This document shows positions 1 through 9,466 of a stretch of DNA of 64,000 bases, piece after piece. Origin of the DNA: Augochlora pura (lineage: Eukaryota; Arthropoda; Insecta; Hymenoptera; Halictidae); assembly GCF_028453695.1 (NCBI RefSeq), contig NC_135777.1, positions 4,981,286-5,045,285 of the forward strand, given 5' to 3'. How positions within the stretch are numbered: position 1 is the first letter of the stretch; each line of letters opens with the position of its first letter. The position numbers and the translations under genes were made by a program. The notes under the pieces are model-generated. The model was not told where the DNA came from and did not search any database. It saw nothing but the letters and a program-made list of their open reading frames with translations.

Positions 1-86
1 GCGGGAGGCGCGATGGTATTTTTATCGGGCTAAATATAGGTAAACCTCCTATACGGAACGCCATAGCGGCTGCGGAGGAGCCGCAG

Positions 87-144
87 AAAGAGAGAGAGAG
101 AGGAAGGGAGATAGAGAGATAGAGAGATAGAGAGAGAGAGAGGG
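87..144. repeat. (GA)n / (GATA)-interrupted purine microsatellite
   Basis: GA repeats interrupted by GATA units. A CT tract follows at 277-308, so the two tracts are in inverted orientation about 135 bp apart. The open frames crossing both are translations of the repeat. Confidence 0.9.
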
Positions 145-276
145 TCGGCTCCCGTAACTACTCGTTAAACGCGTACCCCGGGGTGTCCCGCGACCGCAAA
201 AGAGCTTCCGCGAGAAAAAAGAGCCGACAGCCCAGGGGCTTGATTAATTTTTAATCGAGGGACATGCGCGCAACCT

Positions 277-308
<32 letters not shown>
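277..308. repeat. (CT)n microsatellite
   Basis: Uninterrupted CT dinucleotide run, complementary in sense to the GA tract at 87-144. The rest of 145-504 holds no recognisable gene or mobile element. Confidence 0.9.
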
Positions 309-310
<2 letters not shown>

Positions 311-504
311 TTTCTCTGACTCTTCTCTTCTGAACCGCGACCAGCTCTTTCACGCCGGCTGCGCGTCAAGCTGAGTGGATTTCCCTGGACCTGGAGCACG
401 CGTTTGCTCGTTTTTCAACCGCGATACCCTGGATTTCGGGTGATCCGGACCCCTAACTGTTTCTTTAGAATCACGGTTTGCCCCGAAATGCACAAATCCC
501 GTAA

Positions 505-766
505 TTAACCCTCTTAGTGCCGGAGGACGATCTATCGGCCCGCGCCGCACTGGCGAAAAGTGCCTAATAGTTATACCTTTGTTATTTATGTAATTTCCAA
601 TGAATATAGAAAAATTGGCTTCACTGTTTCATTCTCAATTTTGTGCTTAATACACTGCTTTTTGTATTATGTAAATATTGCTTTTCGTTTGGTTTTGATG
701 AGCCTTCTTCCAAGCCCTAGTAAAACCATGAGATTTGGCGTTTTCGCCCGGCACTAAGAGGGTTAA
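505..766. mobile_element. TTAA MITE, family A (piggyBac-like)
   Basis: A 262-bp element bounded by TTAA on both sides, with a perfect 15-bp terminal inverted repeat CCCTCTTAGTGCCGG directly inside. TTAA target duplication plus a CCC-starting TIR is the hallmark of piggyBac-superfamily MITEs. The interior is AT-rich and non-coding. Superfamily assignment is inferred from the termini because no transposase is present; Kolobok-type elements also use TTAA. Confidence 0.85.
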
Positions 767-1167
767 ACATCCCCAGTTGGACATCAGTCTGCATTTTTGT
801 TAACGCTTTGGCGATTGTATGAATGGGGTAGTGTCAAAGATTTTCGAAAGCCTTGCTACTCAATTTTTGGCATAGTATGACGAAGTAAAATATAATTAAG
901 TATAGCTACCTAATGATATTCTATAGTATTTTCATTAATCAGAAACTGGCGAATGTATTAAACAGTTGAATATAATTGATTTCGTTTGATTTTTAATCTC
1001 TGAGCTTCTCTTGTCTATCTTTGTCTCAAATCCGCTACATATCATTCTCTTCAGCACTGAGAGGGTTAATATTTCTCGAACAAGATATATAAAATTGTGT
1101 CACTAACAAGTAAAGAAGATAAACGAATAAAATAATTTTACACGTCCTGTAAATGTAACTGCTACTA
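767..1167. other. AT-rich spacer with an orphan TTAA-MITE end
   Basis: AT-rich non-coding DNA. A solitary MITE terminus (…GCACTGAGAGGG followed by TTAA at 1066-1069) resembles family A but has no visible left partner, so it is probably a decayed copy. No gene seen. Confidence 0.5.
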
Positions 1168-1415
1168 TTAACCCTTTGCACTCGGAGCCATTTTAACTGT
1201 AAATTTGAAATCATTTTTCTGGTTCGTGGCATTTCCATTCTATTTAACAAAATAAATTTTGATGCATAGAAAATTTACTCTTGTGACTCCTGCCAACAGT
1301 TTCACTACTTGACAACTTTTTAACTCTAAACCTTACTGTTGCAAAAATTATTTCGGGACGAAATGGAATAATTTTAGCGGTGCCTCAGATTCACCACTCG
1401 AGTGCAAAGGGTTAA
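1168..1415. mobile_element. TTAA MITE, family B (CCCTTTGCACTCG TIR)
   Basis: A 248-bp element with TTAA at both ends and TIR CCCTTTGCACTCG. The right end carries the subterminal ACTCGAGT palindrome typical of this family. Related copies in the window are at 6581-6830, 61099-61342 and, more diverged, 2319-2486. Non-autonomous; open frames over it are not genes. Confidence 0.88.
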
Positions 1416-2318
1416 TAATGCAACTACGGAAACCGTCGAAGTCAAACGACAATGTCCGCAAGACGCGACCGTCAGCGACCGTCGACGACCCTCGGAGGCT
1501 TTGATTCCGTCCTCGCGGGATTCTAGGCCACATTTTTTTGGAAACCCGGTGGGCGTAAACGGTCCCTGTGTAATCGCGCCGCCATGGGGTGGTTGTCCCG
1601 CGACCGCAGAGGAGTCCACCATAAAGGTTGTACGTGTAATTCGCGTGCCGTGCGCGCGGCCACGTGCCGCCGCCACGCATCGAACTGAAACTGCAATTTC
1701 GCCCCCTCCGTTCCCGCTGTGTCCACCCTCCGGTGGCCGGCCGCCCCCCCCCCCACCCCCCCATCCCGTGTGTTTTTTTTCTCCCGCTCGTTGTTTTTCA
1801 CCGTTTCGCGAGAGCTTTTTATTTCTCACCTGGCTCGCGACGATATTGACACGCGTGTCGACGATAAAAAAATTGATCGACACACTCCCCCCCGCCCGCC
1901 CTCCCCCGCGGGGTGGGCGGGGAGGCTCCCGCGTTCAGCGACGATGATTGACGGCGAACCATCCCCGGCGCTTATTTTCAATATAGAGAAACTGCTCCCT
2001 CGACTCGGGCGCGCCGTGGTACTCTTTGGTCGACAGGGTGAACCGTGACGACCGATCAACCCCACCCCCCACCCCACCCCTCCTTCTCGCTTCCACGCAA
2101 TATCGCCGCGACTTTGTAGACTTTTTGTACCTTCGTCGCTATCGAATTTTGCGATCCAACCCGTCGTAATTTATCACTGACGCTTTCAGCGTCGGCCATT
2201 AGCGGACGGAATTGTCTCGTGACCCATAAAATGACCGTGTGGTTGTCGATGGGAATCGCGCGATCTGGTACCACCGATCGCCCAGATCTTTGCGGAAAAG
2301 GAAGATCTCGATACCTTG
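1416..2318. other. GC-rich non-coding stretch with homopolymers
   Basis: CpG-rich DNA with a long C run around 1741-1757 and further C/G runs near 1888-1920 and 2059-2082. Several overlapping open frames on both strands read as Pro/Gly/Arg-rich, as expected from composition. No domain, splice structure or element recognised. Confidence 0.5.
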
Positions 2319-2486
2319 TTAACCCTTTTGTATAACCTGTAGAATACGCCATAAAATTGAATTTTATAACTCGTGTTAACAGTTCTTAACAATGTTTCAA
2401 GTATAAATAAATTTGATAAAAATTATTTTAAGGCATGACAATTTTTACCGGCACCTTGGAGTCGCCGTTCGACCGCAAAGGGTTAA
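2319..2486. mobile_element. TTAA MITE, diverged/shortened family B
   Basis: A 168-bp segment flanked by TTAA with CCCTTTTG at the left and its counterpart GCAAAGGG at the right. The sequence just inside the right end (…GGAGTCGCC…CGACCGCAAAGGG) matches the family-B right end at 6801-6826. It is shorter than the about 248-bp copies, so probably internally deleted. Confidence 0.7.
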
Positions 2487-2662
2487 ATTACTTTAACAAG
2501 CTGTAATTGATGCATCGACGGTTTTATAGTTTCTTTCTGCTCGCGTTCACGACTTCACAGAATCCATCCTTTCAAACTTCTTAGGCAAAAAGATCATTAT
2601 TATTAAAAATTATTCCAGTCTGCCACTGTGTCAACATCGGCAGTCGTACTAGAGTAGTATAA

Positions 2663-2900
2663 TACTAAGGTAGCATAATCATTTGTCTTTTAATTGAAGA
2701 CTTGTACGAAGGGGTTGATGAAATATAAACTGTCTTTATTTTAGAAAAATAATTTAAATTTTAAGTAAAAATGCTTAAATTAAATTAGGGGACGAGAAGA
2801 CCCCTAAATTAGAGTTTAATAAAATTATTAATGTTTTTTATTGTTAAGAATGATAATATTAATGGGATTATTTTTTGGGGGGATATTTAAATTGAATTAA
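2663..2900 (+). pseudogene. NUMT: nuclear copy of mitochondrial 16S rRNA (rrnL) fragment
   Basis: The core ACTAAGGTAGCATAATCATT, then a GTCTTTTAATTGAAGACTTG block, a GATGAAATATAAACTGTCTT block, AAAAATGCTTAAAT and GGGGACGAGAAGACCCC match, in order, the conserved late part of insect mitochondrial large-subunit rRNA, in rRNA-sense orientation. Downstream ATTATTTTTTGGGGGGATAT corresponds to the later TTTTATTGGGGTGATA block of the same molecule. It sits among nuclear MITEs in nuclear-like DNA, so it is a NUMT rather than mitochondrial contig. An extra C in the GACCCC block and other changes indicate decay. Exact borders are uncertain; the 3' part overlaps the tandem array. Confidence 0.85.
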
Positions 2901-3199
2901 GCGAGTCGACGAAGCTCGTGATTTTTCGTTGAGAATCGAATAATCTCGGATGCAATTTATTGTTAAGAATGATAATATTAATGGAATTATTTTATTGGGG
3001 GATATTTAAATTTAATTATGCGAGTCGACGAAGCTCGTGATTTTTCGTCGAGAATCGAAGAATCTCGGATGCAATTTATTATTAAGAATGATAATATTAA
3101 TGGGATTATTTTATTGGGGGGATATTTAAATTGAATTAAGCGAGTCGACGTAGCTCGTGATTTTTCGTCGAGAATCGAAGAATCTCGGATGCAATTTAT
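2837..3199. repeat. Three-copy tandem repeat, about 119-120 bp unit, partly mitochondrial
   Basis: Three head-to-tail units (about 2837-2955, 2956-3074, 3075-3195) differ at a few positions. The first half of each unit (ATTGTTAAGAATGATAATAT… TTGGGG) continues the 16S NUMT. The second half (GCGAGTCGACGAAGCTCGTG … AATCTCGGATGC) is GC-richer and not recognisably mitochondrial. The array therefore appears to have formed across a NUMT/nuclear junction. No ORF is maintained. Confidence 0.85.
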
Positions 3200-3793
3200 C
3201 GCTGCTGGTTTAATGGAGGAAACAGCTAATTATCTGTCGCGCGAGAAGCAGATCATTCCACCGGGGGTGAAGAAAACTCGAAGAAAACCGCGCACATGCC
3301 CCCGTCGTGTGACCGGCTGGGTGGCCAGGTGTGTTTTCTGCGAAGTGACAGCGTTGTCGTGTCGCGGCGACCCCGGTTAATCGGCTGACAAAAGGTTATG
3401 TCACTACGCGTTTACATGCATGCATGCATGCACGCACACGCACGCTCGCGCACGCGCACGCGTGGCTTCCCGGTTACGTGCCCGCTTTCATGCTTTCACG
3501 TCGCCCGCGCGGGCTCCCGCGAATGCCGATTTTTCTGATTACGCTCGAATCTCGGCGCCGATCGGCAACTCTTTGCTCGAGAACAATACGCGAACAAATT
3601 GCATCGCGGCGGACACGATGCTTCTATTAATTGTCGCCCGCCGACACGATCGCGCTCTGGCAAAGAGTCGCGAAAGTGATTCGATTTGATGGAGCGTAGA
3701 ATGGTTCCAGAATTTTGTACTCTGACATTGCTGAAACGTCAAATATGCTTCTGTCATCTAAGACTCGAGAAGACTGCGGTCTACTGAATTTTA
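3200..3793. other. CpG-rich non-coding stretch with a (CATG)/(CACG) microsatellite
   Basis: A short alternating purine/pyrimidine tract (CATGCATG…CACGCACACG…) spans about 3415-3472. Open frames there translate the repeat. No gene or element recognised in the remainder. Confidence 0.5.
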
Positions 3794-4021
3794 TTAACAC
3801 ATTAAAGGCGGGGGATCTTGACTCGTTTTTCGTCCTAGAGCGGGCGTTATTTTGTGTAATAACAAAAAATTTAGTCTTACAAAAGTTTATTTAAACTCTT
3901 AAAACTACAAGAAATATTAAAAAGGAACTAAAAACTAATAAATCGTATTACTACGACTCCCGCCTTTAAGCTACAGTCGAGATAGATCGTAGTACTACGA
4001 CTCCCGCCTTTAATGTGTTAA
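3794..4021. mobile_element. TTAA MITE, family C (CACATTAAAGGCGGG TIR)
   Basis: A 228-bp element with TTAA at both ends and a 15-bp TIR CACATTAAAGGCGGG. Near the right end a palindrome CGTAGTACTACG (3988-3999) is followed by ACTCCCGCCTTTAA; an imperfect copy of the same block lies about 40 bp inside. Structurally like the other TTAA MITEs, but the TIR begins with CAC rather than CCC. Confidence 0.85.
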
Positions 4022-4066
4022 TATTCTTTATTAACGGGCTAGTAAAACCATTTTGTGTTACATAGA
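4022..4066. repeat. Short dispersed repeat (TTAACGGGCTAGTAA core)
   Basis: The sequence around TATTCTTTATTAACGGGCTA…TTTTGTGTTACAT is repeated in reverse at about 22714-22755 inside a MITE insertion, and partly near 44866-44889. This is a dispersed family of unknown type, seen directly by comparing the three sites. Confidence 0.6.
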
Positions 4067-4075
4067 AGCGATGTA

Positions 4076-4200
4076 TTAGGTTGTCCCATAATTTTCTTTT
4101 GCGCTACGCTGTGAGCGATTCGCTATGAGCTATAAGTGGCTGTATTTATATAAATATGCAGGATTATCTCTTAGCCGTTTATGGCATCGGTTTCAATATA
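4076..4200. mobile_element. Decayed mariner-like end
   Basis: TTAGGTTGTCCCATAA preceded by TA (4074-4075) resembles a mariner/Tc1-type terminal inverted repeat and target site. No matching second end or transposase frame was found, so this is a solitary end; its inner border is arbitrary. Confidence 0.4.
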
Positions 4201-4245
4201 TTAGGGAAAATTCGCGATCTTCAAACAAATAAATAAACAACGTTA

Positions 4246-4926
4246 TTAACCCTTTTCACTCGAAGCCATTTTAGCTCTAGATCGAAAATAATTTTTCTGT
4301 CTCATAGTATTCTCATTTCGAGCGATGAAGTGTATTTTATATATGTAAGAAAGGCATCCTTACTTATATTAAATTTACCGTGTAAATAGGTCGATAAGTT
4401 AGATCTCCAATAGTATTAAGATAATTGAACGAATAGACACGTGGCGTTAGTGCGACAATATAAGCCGAAGTACAAAGAATTGAAATTAAGTATGAGAAAG
4501 TTAATAAAGAAAAATAGTGTGAATAATAACATTGGATGTTATTTCTTTGTTATTACAGGTAGGATAAATAATTGGTCTAAGTTATTGTAGTATTATCTTG
4601 TTCAGAATAATAAAATCTTTGTTATTACAGAGAAACAATTCTACCCATTATTCTCCAGCAACTTGCACATTGAATAAATCATTATATATATATACCAAAT
4701 TAATTCTCGTGATTCATACTAACATATTTAACAATTCTTCTAAAATTAAACATTGTTGCCATAGAAATTATTTTAAAGGGCGAAAGAACAATATTAGTGG
4801 TGATTAAGTTATTTGGATTAATTAATAATGACTTAATTTTGAGATTTAATTTTAATTATATTAAATTATTGAATAAAATTTAAATTAAATATAGTAGATT
4901 AAAAGTATATTTAAGTTTACGAGATT
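4246..4926. other. AT-rich stretch beginning with an orphan family-B MITE end
   Basis: TTAA at 4246-4249 followed by CCCTTTTCACTCGAAGCCAT matches the left end of family B, but no right end appears before the gap. The remainder is AT-rich, with TCTTTGTTATTACAG occurring twice (about 4545 and 4615). No gene seen. Confidence 0.5.
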
Positions 4927-5026
4927 NNNNNNNNNNNNNNNNNNNNNNNNNNNNNNNNNNNNNNNNNNNNNNNNNNNNNNNNNNNNNNNNNNNNNNNNNN
5001 NNNNNNNNNNNNNNNNNNNNNNNNNN
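4927..5026. other. Assembly gap (100 N)
   Basis: Exactly 100 N, the conventional size for a gap of unknown length. The left flank is very AT-rich. Any frame crossing it is meaningless. Confidence 0.98.
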
Positions 5027-5714
5027 TTCTACCTGCGCTCCGGAAAAAAGAATTTCTCCGAACGCTAAATAGAATTAAGCGTTGCACAACTCGCCGGTAA
5101 AGTGCGCGATGCTCTCCGCTTGCAATAATTTCAATGGTAAATAATATTGCGATCTTGCCGAATGGAATGCTTGACAGAGGCGACTCGTCGGCGTTTAGGG
5201 TCGATTGTTGGGTCAAGAGCACCGTGAAAACTCCTGTAGGATGGATTTCGATGGGACGCGTCGTCGCTCGTTGAAATTGGAAGTCCGTGGCTCGAGAAGC
5301 ATCTCAGCAGCGTTCCTTCTTCATCGCGAAGGAGCGGCGTAAAAACGCGGCCTTGCCTGGCACGCGGTACATGCGAACTCGCTCATCCGAGTGCCGGCTG
5401 ATTCATTCCAAGGCGCTAGAACAGCTCGCGACCGACAGAGACGAGAACCGCCGACGAGATAGAGGAGCGAGACGAGGAACGAGGAGGGGGGGCAGAAACG
5501 TGCTGCGACAAACAGCGGAGGAGAAGAGCTTGCTATCGGGCGGTGCGATGAGAAAACTGGGACGAAAATTCGGTCGTAATTGTCAATGAAAATCTCTGCT
5601 GCAACCATCGCGAACATTGCTACTTTAAATCTAAATCTAATTAGTCAGATATCAGATTATTTTACTGCTTTAGACACGCATTTTTAAGACTTATAAAAAA
5701 GTTAATGACGCGTT
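5027..5714. other. Non-coding stretch, no recognised content
   Basis: Mixed composition. Overlapping opposite-strand frames at about 5290-5617 are Arg/Ser-rich and show no domain. Nothing recognised. Confidence 0.4.
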
Positions 5715-6017
5715 TTAACCCTTTGACTACTGTTGGCGCCCATTGGCGTCCGAAACATGTTGGCTTGCCGGTACTGTAGGCGCCAATAGGCGTCAAGATC
5801 AAATTTCGCCCCCGTTTATTATTAAATTTGATTATGTATTGTGTAATATTTATGCTATATATATTGTAAAAATGCTTAATATTATTGTTCACTTCAAGTA
5901 ATATTGGTATAATGTAACAGAATTCAATATTTTGAATATTTTAATATACCTCCTCAGAAATGCATGTCTAACGAAAAACTACGGCCGTGCCAAAGTCTGC
6001 CGTAGCCAAAGGGTTAA
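5715..6017. mobile_element. TTAA MITE, family D (CCCTTTGACTAC TIR)
   Basis: A 303-bp element flanked by TTAA. The left end is CCCTTTGACTACTGTTGGCG with the motif GGCGCCCATTGGCGTC and a second GGCGCCAATAGGCGTC about 40 bp further in. The right end is …GCCGTAGCCAAAGGG. Two more copies lie at 22542-22989 (reverse, with an insertion) and 59063-59354 (with a small terminal deletion). Confidence 0.88.
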
Positions 6018-6191
6018 AATCATTTTTATCAAGTTTACTTGCATTCTAAATTTGTCAAGATCCAAATTTGCAAGAGTCGCAAAATTCTATAATGTCTAAA
6101 ACGCATGAGATTATGTAAAATGGAAACGCTGTAAGTTTGGACAAAATATTTCGGATCTCACGTGAAAATAGCCCCGACTGCAAAGGGTTAA
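6018..6191. other. Spacer ending in an orphan TTAA-MITE end
   Basis: …CGACTGCAAAGGG followed by TTAA (6188-6191) looks like a right end of the CCCTTTG group, with no distinct left end. Probably a decayed copy abutting family D. Confidence 0.4.
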
Positions 6192-6580
6192 AAAACGTAG
6201 GAAACAGTGGCGAATGAAGTGACACACGCTCGACCGAATCGGCGTCGCGCTAACGCGGTCGAAGCAAAGCGTCGCGGCTCCTCTAATATTTTTTGCTCGC
6301 TTTTACGAAACTTTTATCATCGCGCCAGGTCCCGTTCTGCTAATTAAAATAACATCAAACGCGATATAACTACGATCGTAATTACTTGTAATAACAAGCG
6401 ATTAAAGCTTCGGGCTTCAACTTATTACGCAAGCAGCTTTAATCGTAATTGTACCGTGTTCGGTGGTGTTTTAATCAGAAAAAACGAGACGGACACGACG
6501 GTAAAAGTTTCGTCTGACGAAAAACCAGAAACAAGGAGCATCGAGTTCCGAATTTATCGGCCTGAACTTGCGCCGGACCT

Positions 6581-6830
6581 TTAACCCTTTGCACTCGAAG
6601 CCGTTTCTTTAACTGTAATTCTAAAGTAACATTTCTAACACGCGACATTTCCATTTTATAAGTGGAAGAGGTTAGGTTCAATTGAAATTGAATTTTGTAT
6701 CTCGTACAAAAACAGTTTTACTTTCAATAATTATTAAAATTTAATTTTTCATAACATGAAAATTATTTCGGAACGTGCTGTAACAATTTTAGTGATGACT
6801 CAGAGTCGCCACTCGAGTGCAAAGGGTTAA
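6581..6830. mobile_element. TTAA MITE, family B
   Basis: A 250-bp element flanked by TTAA, with TIR CCCTTTGCACTCGA. Subterminal palindrome GACTCAGAGTC lies at 6797-6807 next to GCCACTCGAGT. Same organisation and length as 1168-1415. TTAACCCAGCGGC a few bases outside (6835) may be another orphan end. Confidence 0.9.
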
Positions 6831-6939
6831 CCTTTAACCCAGCGGCAAAATATTAGAGGAAATTATTCATTCTCTCTCGATCGTTGCTCTACATTCGGAA
6901 CACACTTTGGACAATTGTGCAGAGAATACTATAGCACTT

Positions 6940-7187
6940 TTAACCTTTTAGATACTACGCACCACTATAGTGGCTTTCGCGAATGGCTCGTGTTTTACTC
7001 AATTGTTTTATTATTTATTAAAGCAAACAATTAAAGTGAAAGTGTGTATATACACAATATATTAAGAAAAGAATATATGTTATTAGTACTATATAGATAT
7101 CCGGAAAAAATATATATTAAGAGAAAATCGTAATTTAGTTACGAAAAACTTTATTCGCGCAAAATCCTGCAGTATCTAAAAGGTTAA
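6940..7187. mobile_element. TTAA MITE, family E (CCTTTTAGATACT TIR)
   Basis: A 248-bp element with TTAA at both ends; the TIR begins CCTTTTAGATAC. A perfect 12-bp palindrome CCACTATAGTGG lies at 6962-6973. A near-identical copy is at 9219-9466; by eye they differ at fewer than ten positions, so this family moved recently. Confidence 0.92.
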
Positions 7188-7562
7188 AAATCGTTTCTTT
7201 ACATTGTGTACAAATACAGCAATTTTATAAAGAATGCAATTTACTAAAGAACACCGAAACATGTATTTTTTTTAATGATCGGTATAGCGTTCTTTCGATA
7301 ACTGTCTTCGTGTGTTCCGAGTGACAGTTACAGCGCACGTAACACGCGACGTATCGAGTACGCGTCCGAAAGTCGGAGGATCGAGTGAAAGTTGAACCTT
7401 GTCCCGCGCGCAGAGATCGCGGTGCAAGAAATGGCTAAAAATCGGAGGTGCGTCTAGCTAACGTCGAAGGTTGCGGAATGGGTTGGGAAAAAACGGCAGC
7501 GATCGGGCTGCAAGGCCCGAGAAACGGGGACCGGACGGAAGCAGATCGAAGAGGATAGAGGA

Positions 7563-7611
<49 letters not shown>

Positions 7612-9009
7612 ACTGTTCGACTGGTGCGCGAGTGTAGGTCGAGTAATGGAGTCCCACGTGGGCACGAAGGGAACGGCGGACCAGCAGGAAGACGCGTTCC
7701 TGCTTTTGCTGCCGCGGCAGGACGACGAACTCGTTCGCACCGGCGCTGAGATGGAAACGGCGACGGGGACGACGGGACGCGACGGCGTCGTCCTTCGTCG
7801 ACGAGCCGCGACTGCGCCGTTATAACTGCGGCTTGCGGTCGGAAACACGTGGGAACCTGCGGCAGAGAAGCCTCTTCGCTCTCTGTGCTGGTCTAAGAGT
7901 GGCCTCGACGGTGTGAGACCGTGCCGCCGCGCCGCACCGCGCCGCCCCGTACCCTCTCGGATTCTCTGCAGTTTTCCCGGAAAAGATCGCCTCGTGCGAA
8001 AATTCGTCGCAGTCCTGACGTTTGTCTTGGGTTTGTAATTCCTTCACGGCCGCGCCGATAATCTCAAAGAATTCATAAAATTAACGCCAGCAAATTCAAC
8101 AACAGCACTCCTTCGGAATAAAACTCTCATTGACTTCAAAAATCGATATAAAATTGCGGCTGAGTTTGCATTGCACGCTCGGCATTCGCGAACGTGTGAT
8201 TGCAATTTACGATCACGTAACTATTGTTTCAGAAAATGATTATTCTTTAAATTCTGTGTCGCGCGAGAGGTTAAATGTTTGCCGCTCGAGGAAACTATTT
8301 TTCCGCAGCGTTTGATCGAACGTTCCGCGGCGGCTCAAAGCCATCGCTGGCCCCAGCGAGCCGTGAGATGACGTTGTGTGCGCAACGTCCCGTGGGAATC
8401 CATACCCGGCCGCACCAAGTGCGACACAAAGGAGATCCTCCCGCCCGCTCCGGGGCTGCCCCACGAATCCCTTCCGTGTTTTTCCACCCCGGACCAGGCT
8501 GTTCCTGATTCTACGAGGAATCGGAGAAATCCCGGCCCGTTAGGCGACATATGGCGTCCACGGGAACGTTACGCGGACCCGGGACAGCGTCCGGACCTTT
8601 TCCTGCTTCGAGTGGAAACGCTAACTGGGGAGGAGCAGCCGGCGACCTTTCGAATTGCTCTCGGAAAAATGCTCGCTGGCCACGCGTTGCCGGACTCTCG
8701 GGCCTTCTGCTCTCCAATCTTTTACTTTCTTCTACAGAAATTGCTCCGTTAATTTACGGAATTTGTTCATTTTAACATTTTACTGTCTTCACGTCTCGCA
8801 AAAATTTCTTCCCTTGCAGCCCTAATTTAGATTACTTTGATTACTTCACTTGTCGCCTTGCGGTTATGGGAAAATTATAAATTTTCAGATTTTACTAATC
8901 TCATCGTCAGTTCTCATGAATTTTGAATCCTGTCTCCCTATTTTCATGAAATTTCGAAGATATATGTGAATAAATGTAATATGTGCTTCTTTTATATATT
9001 TCCACGCGA
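7188..9009. other. GC-rich non-coding stretch
   Basis: Holds the (CT)n tract at 7565-7607 and GC-rich DNA to about 8760, then AT-rich DNA. A 58-codon frame from ATG at 7648 follows the CT tract but has no recognised homology. Overlapping frames at 8240-8775 run on both strands and lack domains. Confidence 0.45.
7565..7607. repeat. (TC)n microsatellite, about 21 units
   Basis: Perfect TC dinucleotide run, one of the longest uninterrupted in the window. Confidence 0.95.
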
Positions 9010-9089
9010 CACCACAGTGGTGCCGCCGGCCGTCGAGCGACACTTTGCGAAGATCACCACTGTGGTGTCCTCGGACGACATAGCGTTAA
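9010..9089. repeat. Inverted pair of CACCACnGTGGTG palindromes next to TTAA
   Basis: CACCACAGTGGTG (9010-9022) and CACCACTGTGGTG (9055-9067) are each palindromes around a central base and face each other. TTAA occurs at 9086-9089. The layout resembles the subterminal palindromes of the TTAA MITEs, but no TIR pair was identified, so this may be one end of a decayed element. Confidence 0.5.
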
Positions 9090-9218
9090 TCTGTTTATTT
9101 AATTCTGTAAAACTTGCTTTGTCAGGTTTAGCCTGTCAATTTTAACCTGTTAATTTTAACTCATTAAGCCTTCGTAGTAGCTCTGAGTACATACAAATAT
9201 TTATAGCCTATTTATTAT

Positions 9219-9466
9219 TTAACCTTTTAGATACTACGCGCCACTATAGTGGCTTTCGCGAATGGCTCGTGCTTTACTCAATTGTTTTATTATATATTAA
9301 AGCAAACAATTAAAGTGAAAGTGTGTATATACAATATATTAAGAAAAGAATATATGTTATTAGTATTATATATAGATATCCGGAAAAAATATATATTAAG
9401 AGAAAATCGTAATTTAGTTACGAAAAACTTTATTTGCGCAAAATCCTGCCGTATCTAAAAGGTTAA
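9219..9466. mobile_element. TTAA MITE, family E, second copy
   Basis: A 248-bp TTAA-flanked copy in the same orientation as 6940-7187 and nearly identical to it, with palindrome CCACTATAGTGG at 9241-9252. The 69-codon frame across it is not kept as a start-to-stop frame in the first copy and is not considered a gene. Confidence 0.92.

Noticed and set aside
9249..9458. 69-codon frame inside the second family E MITE
   Set aside because: The nearly identical copy at 6940-7187 does not keep it as the same complete frame, and it ends in the TIR region; not a gene.
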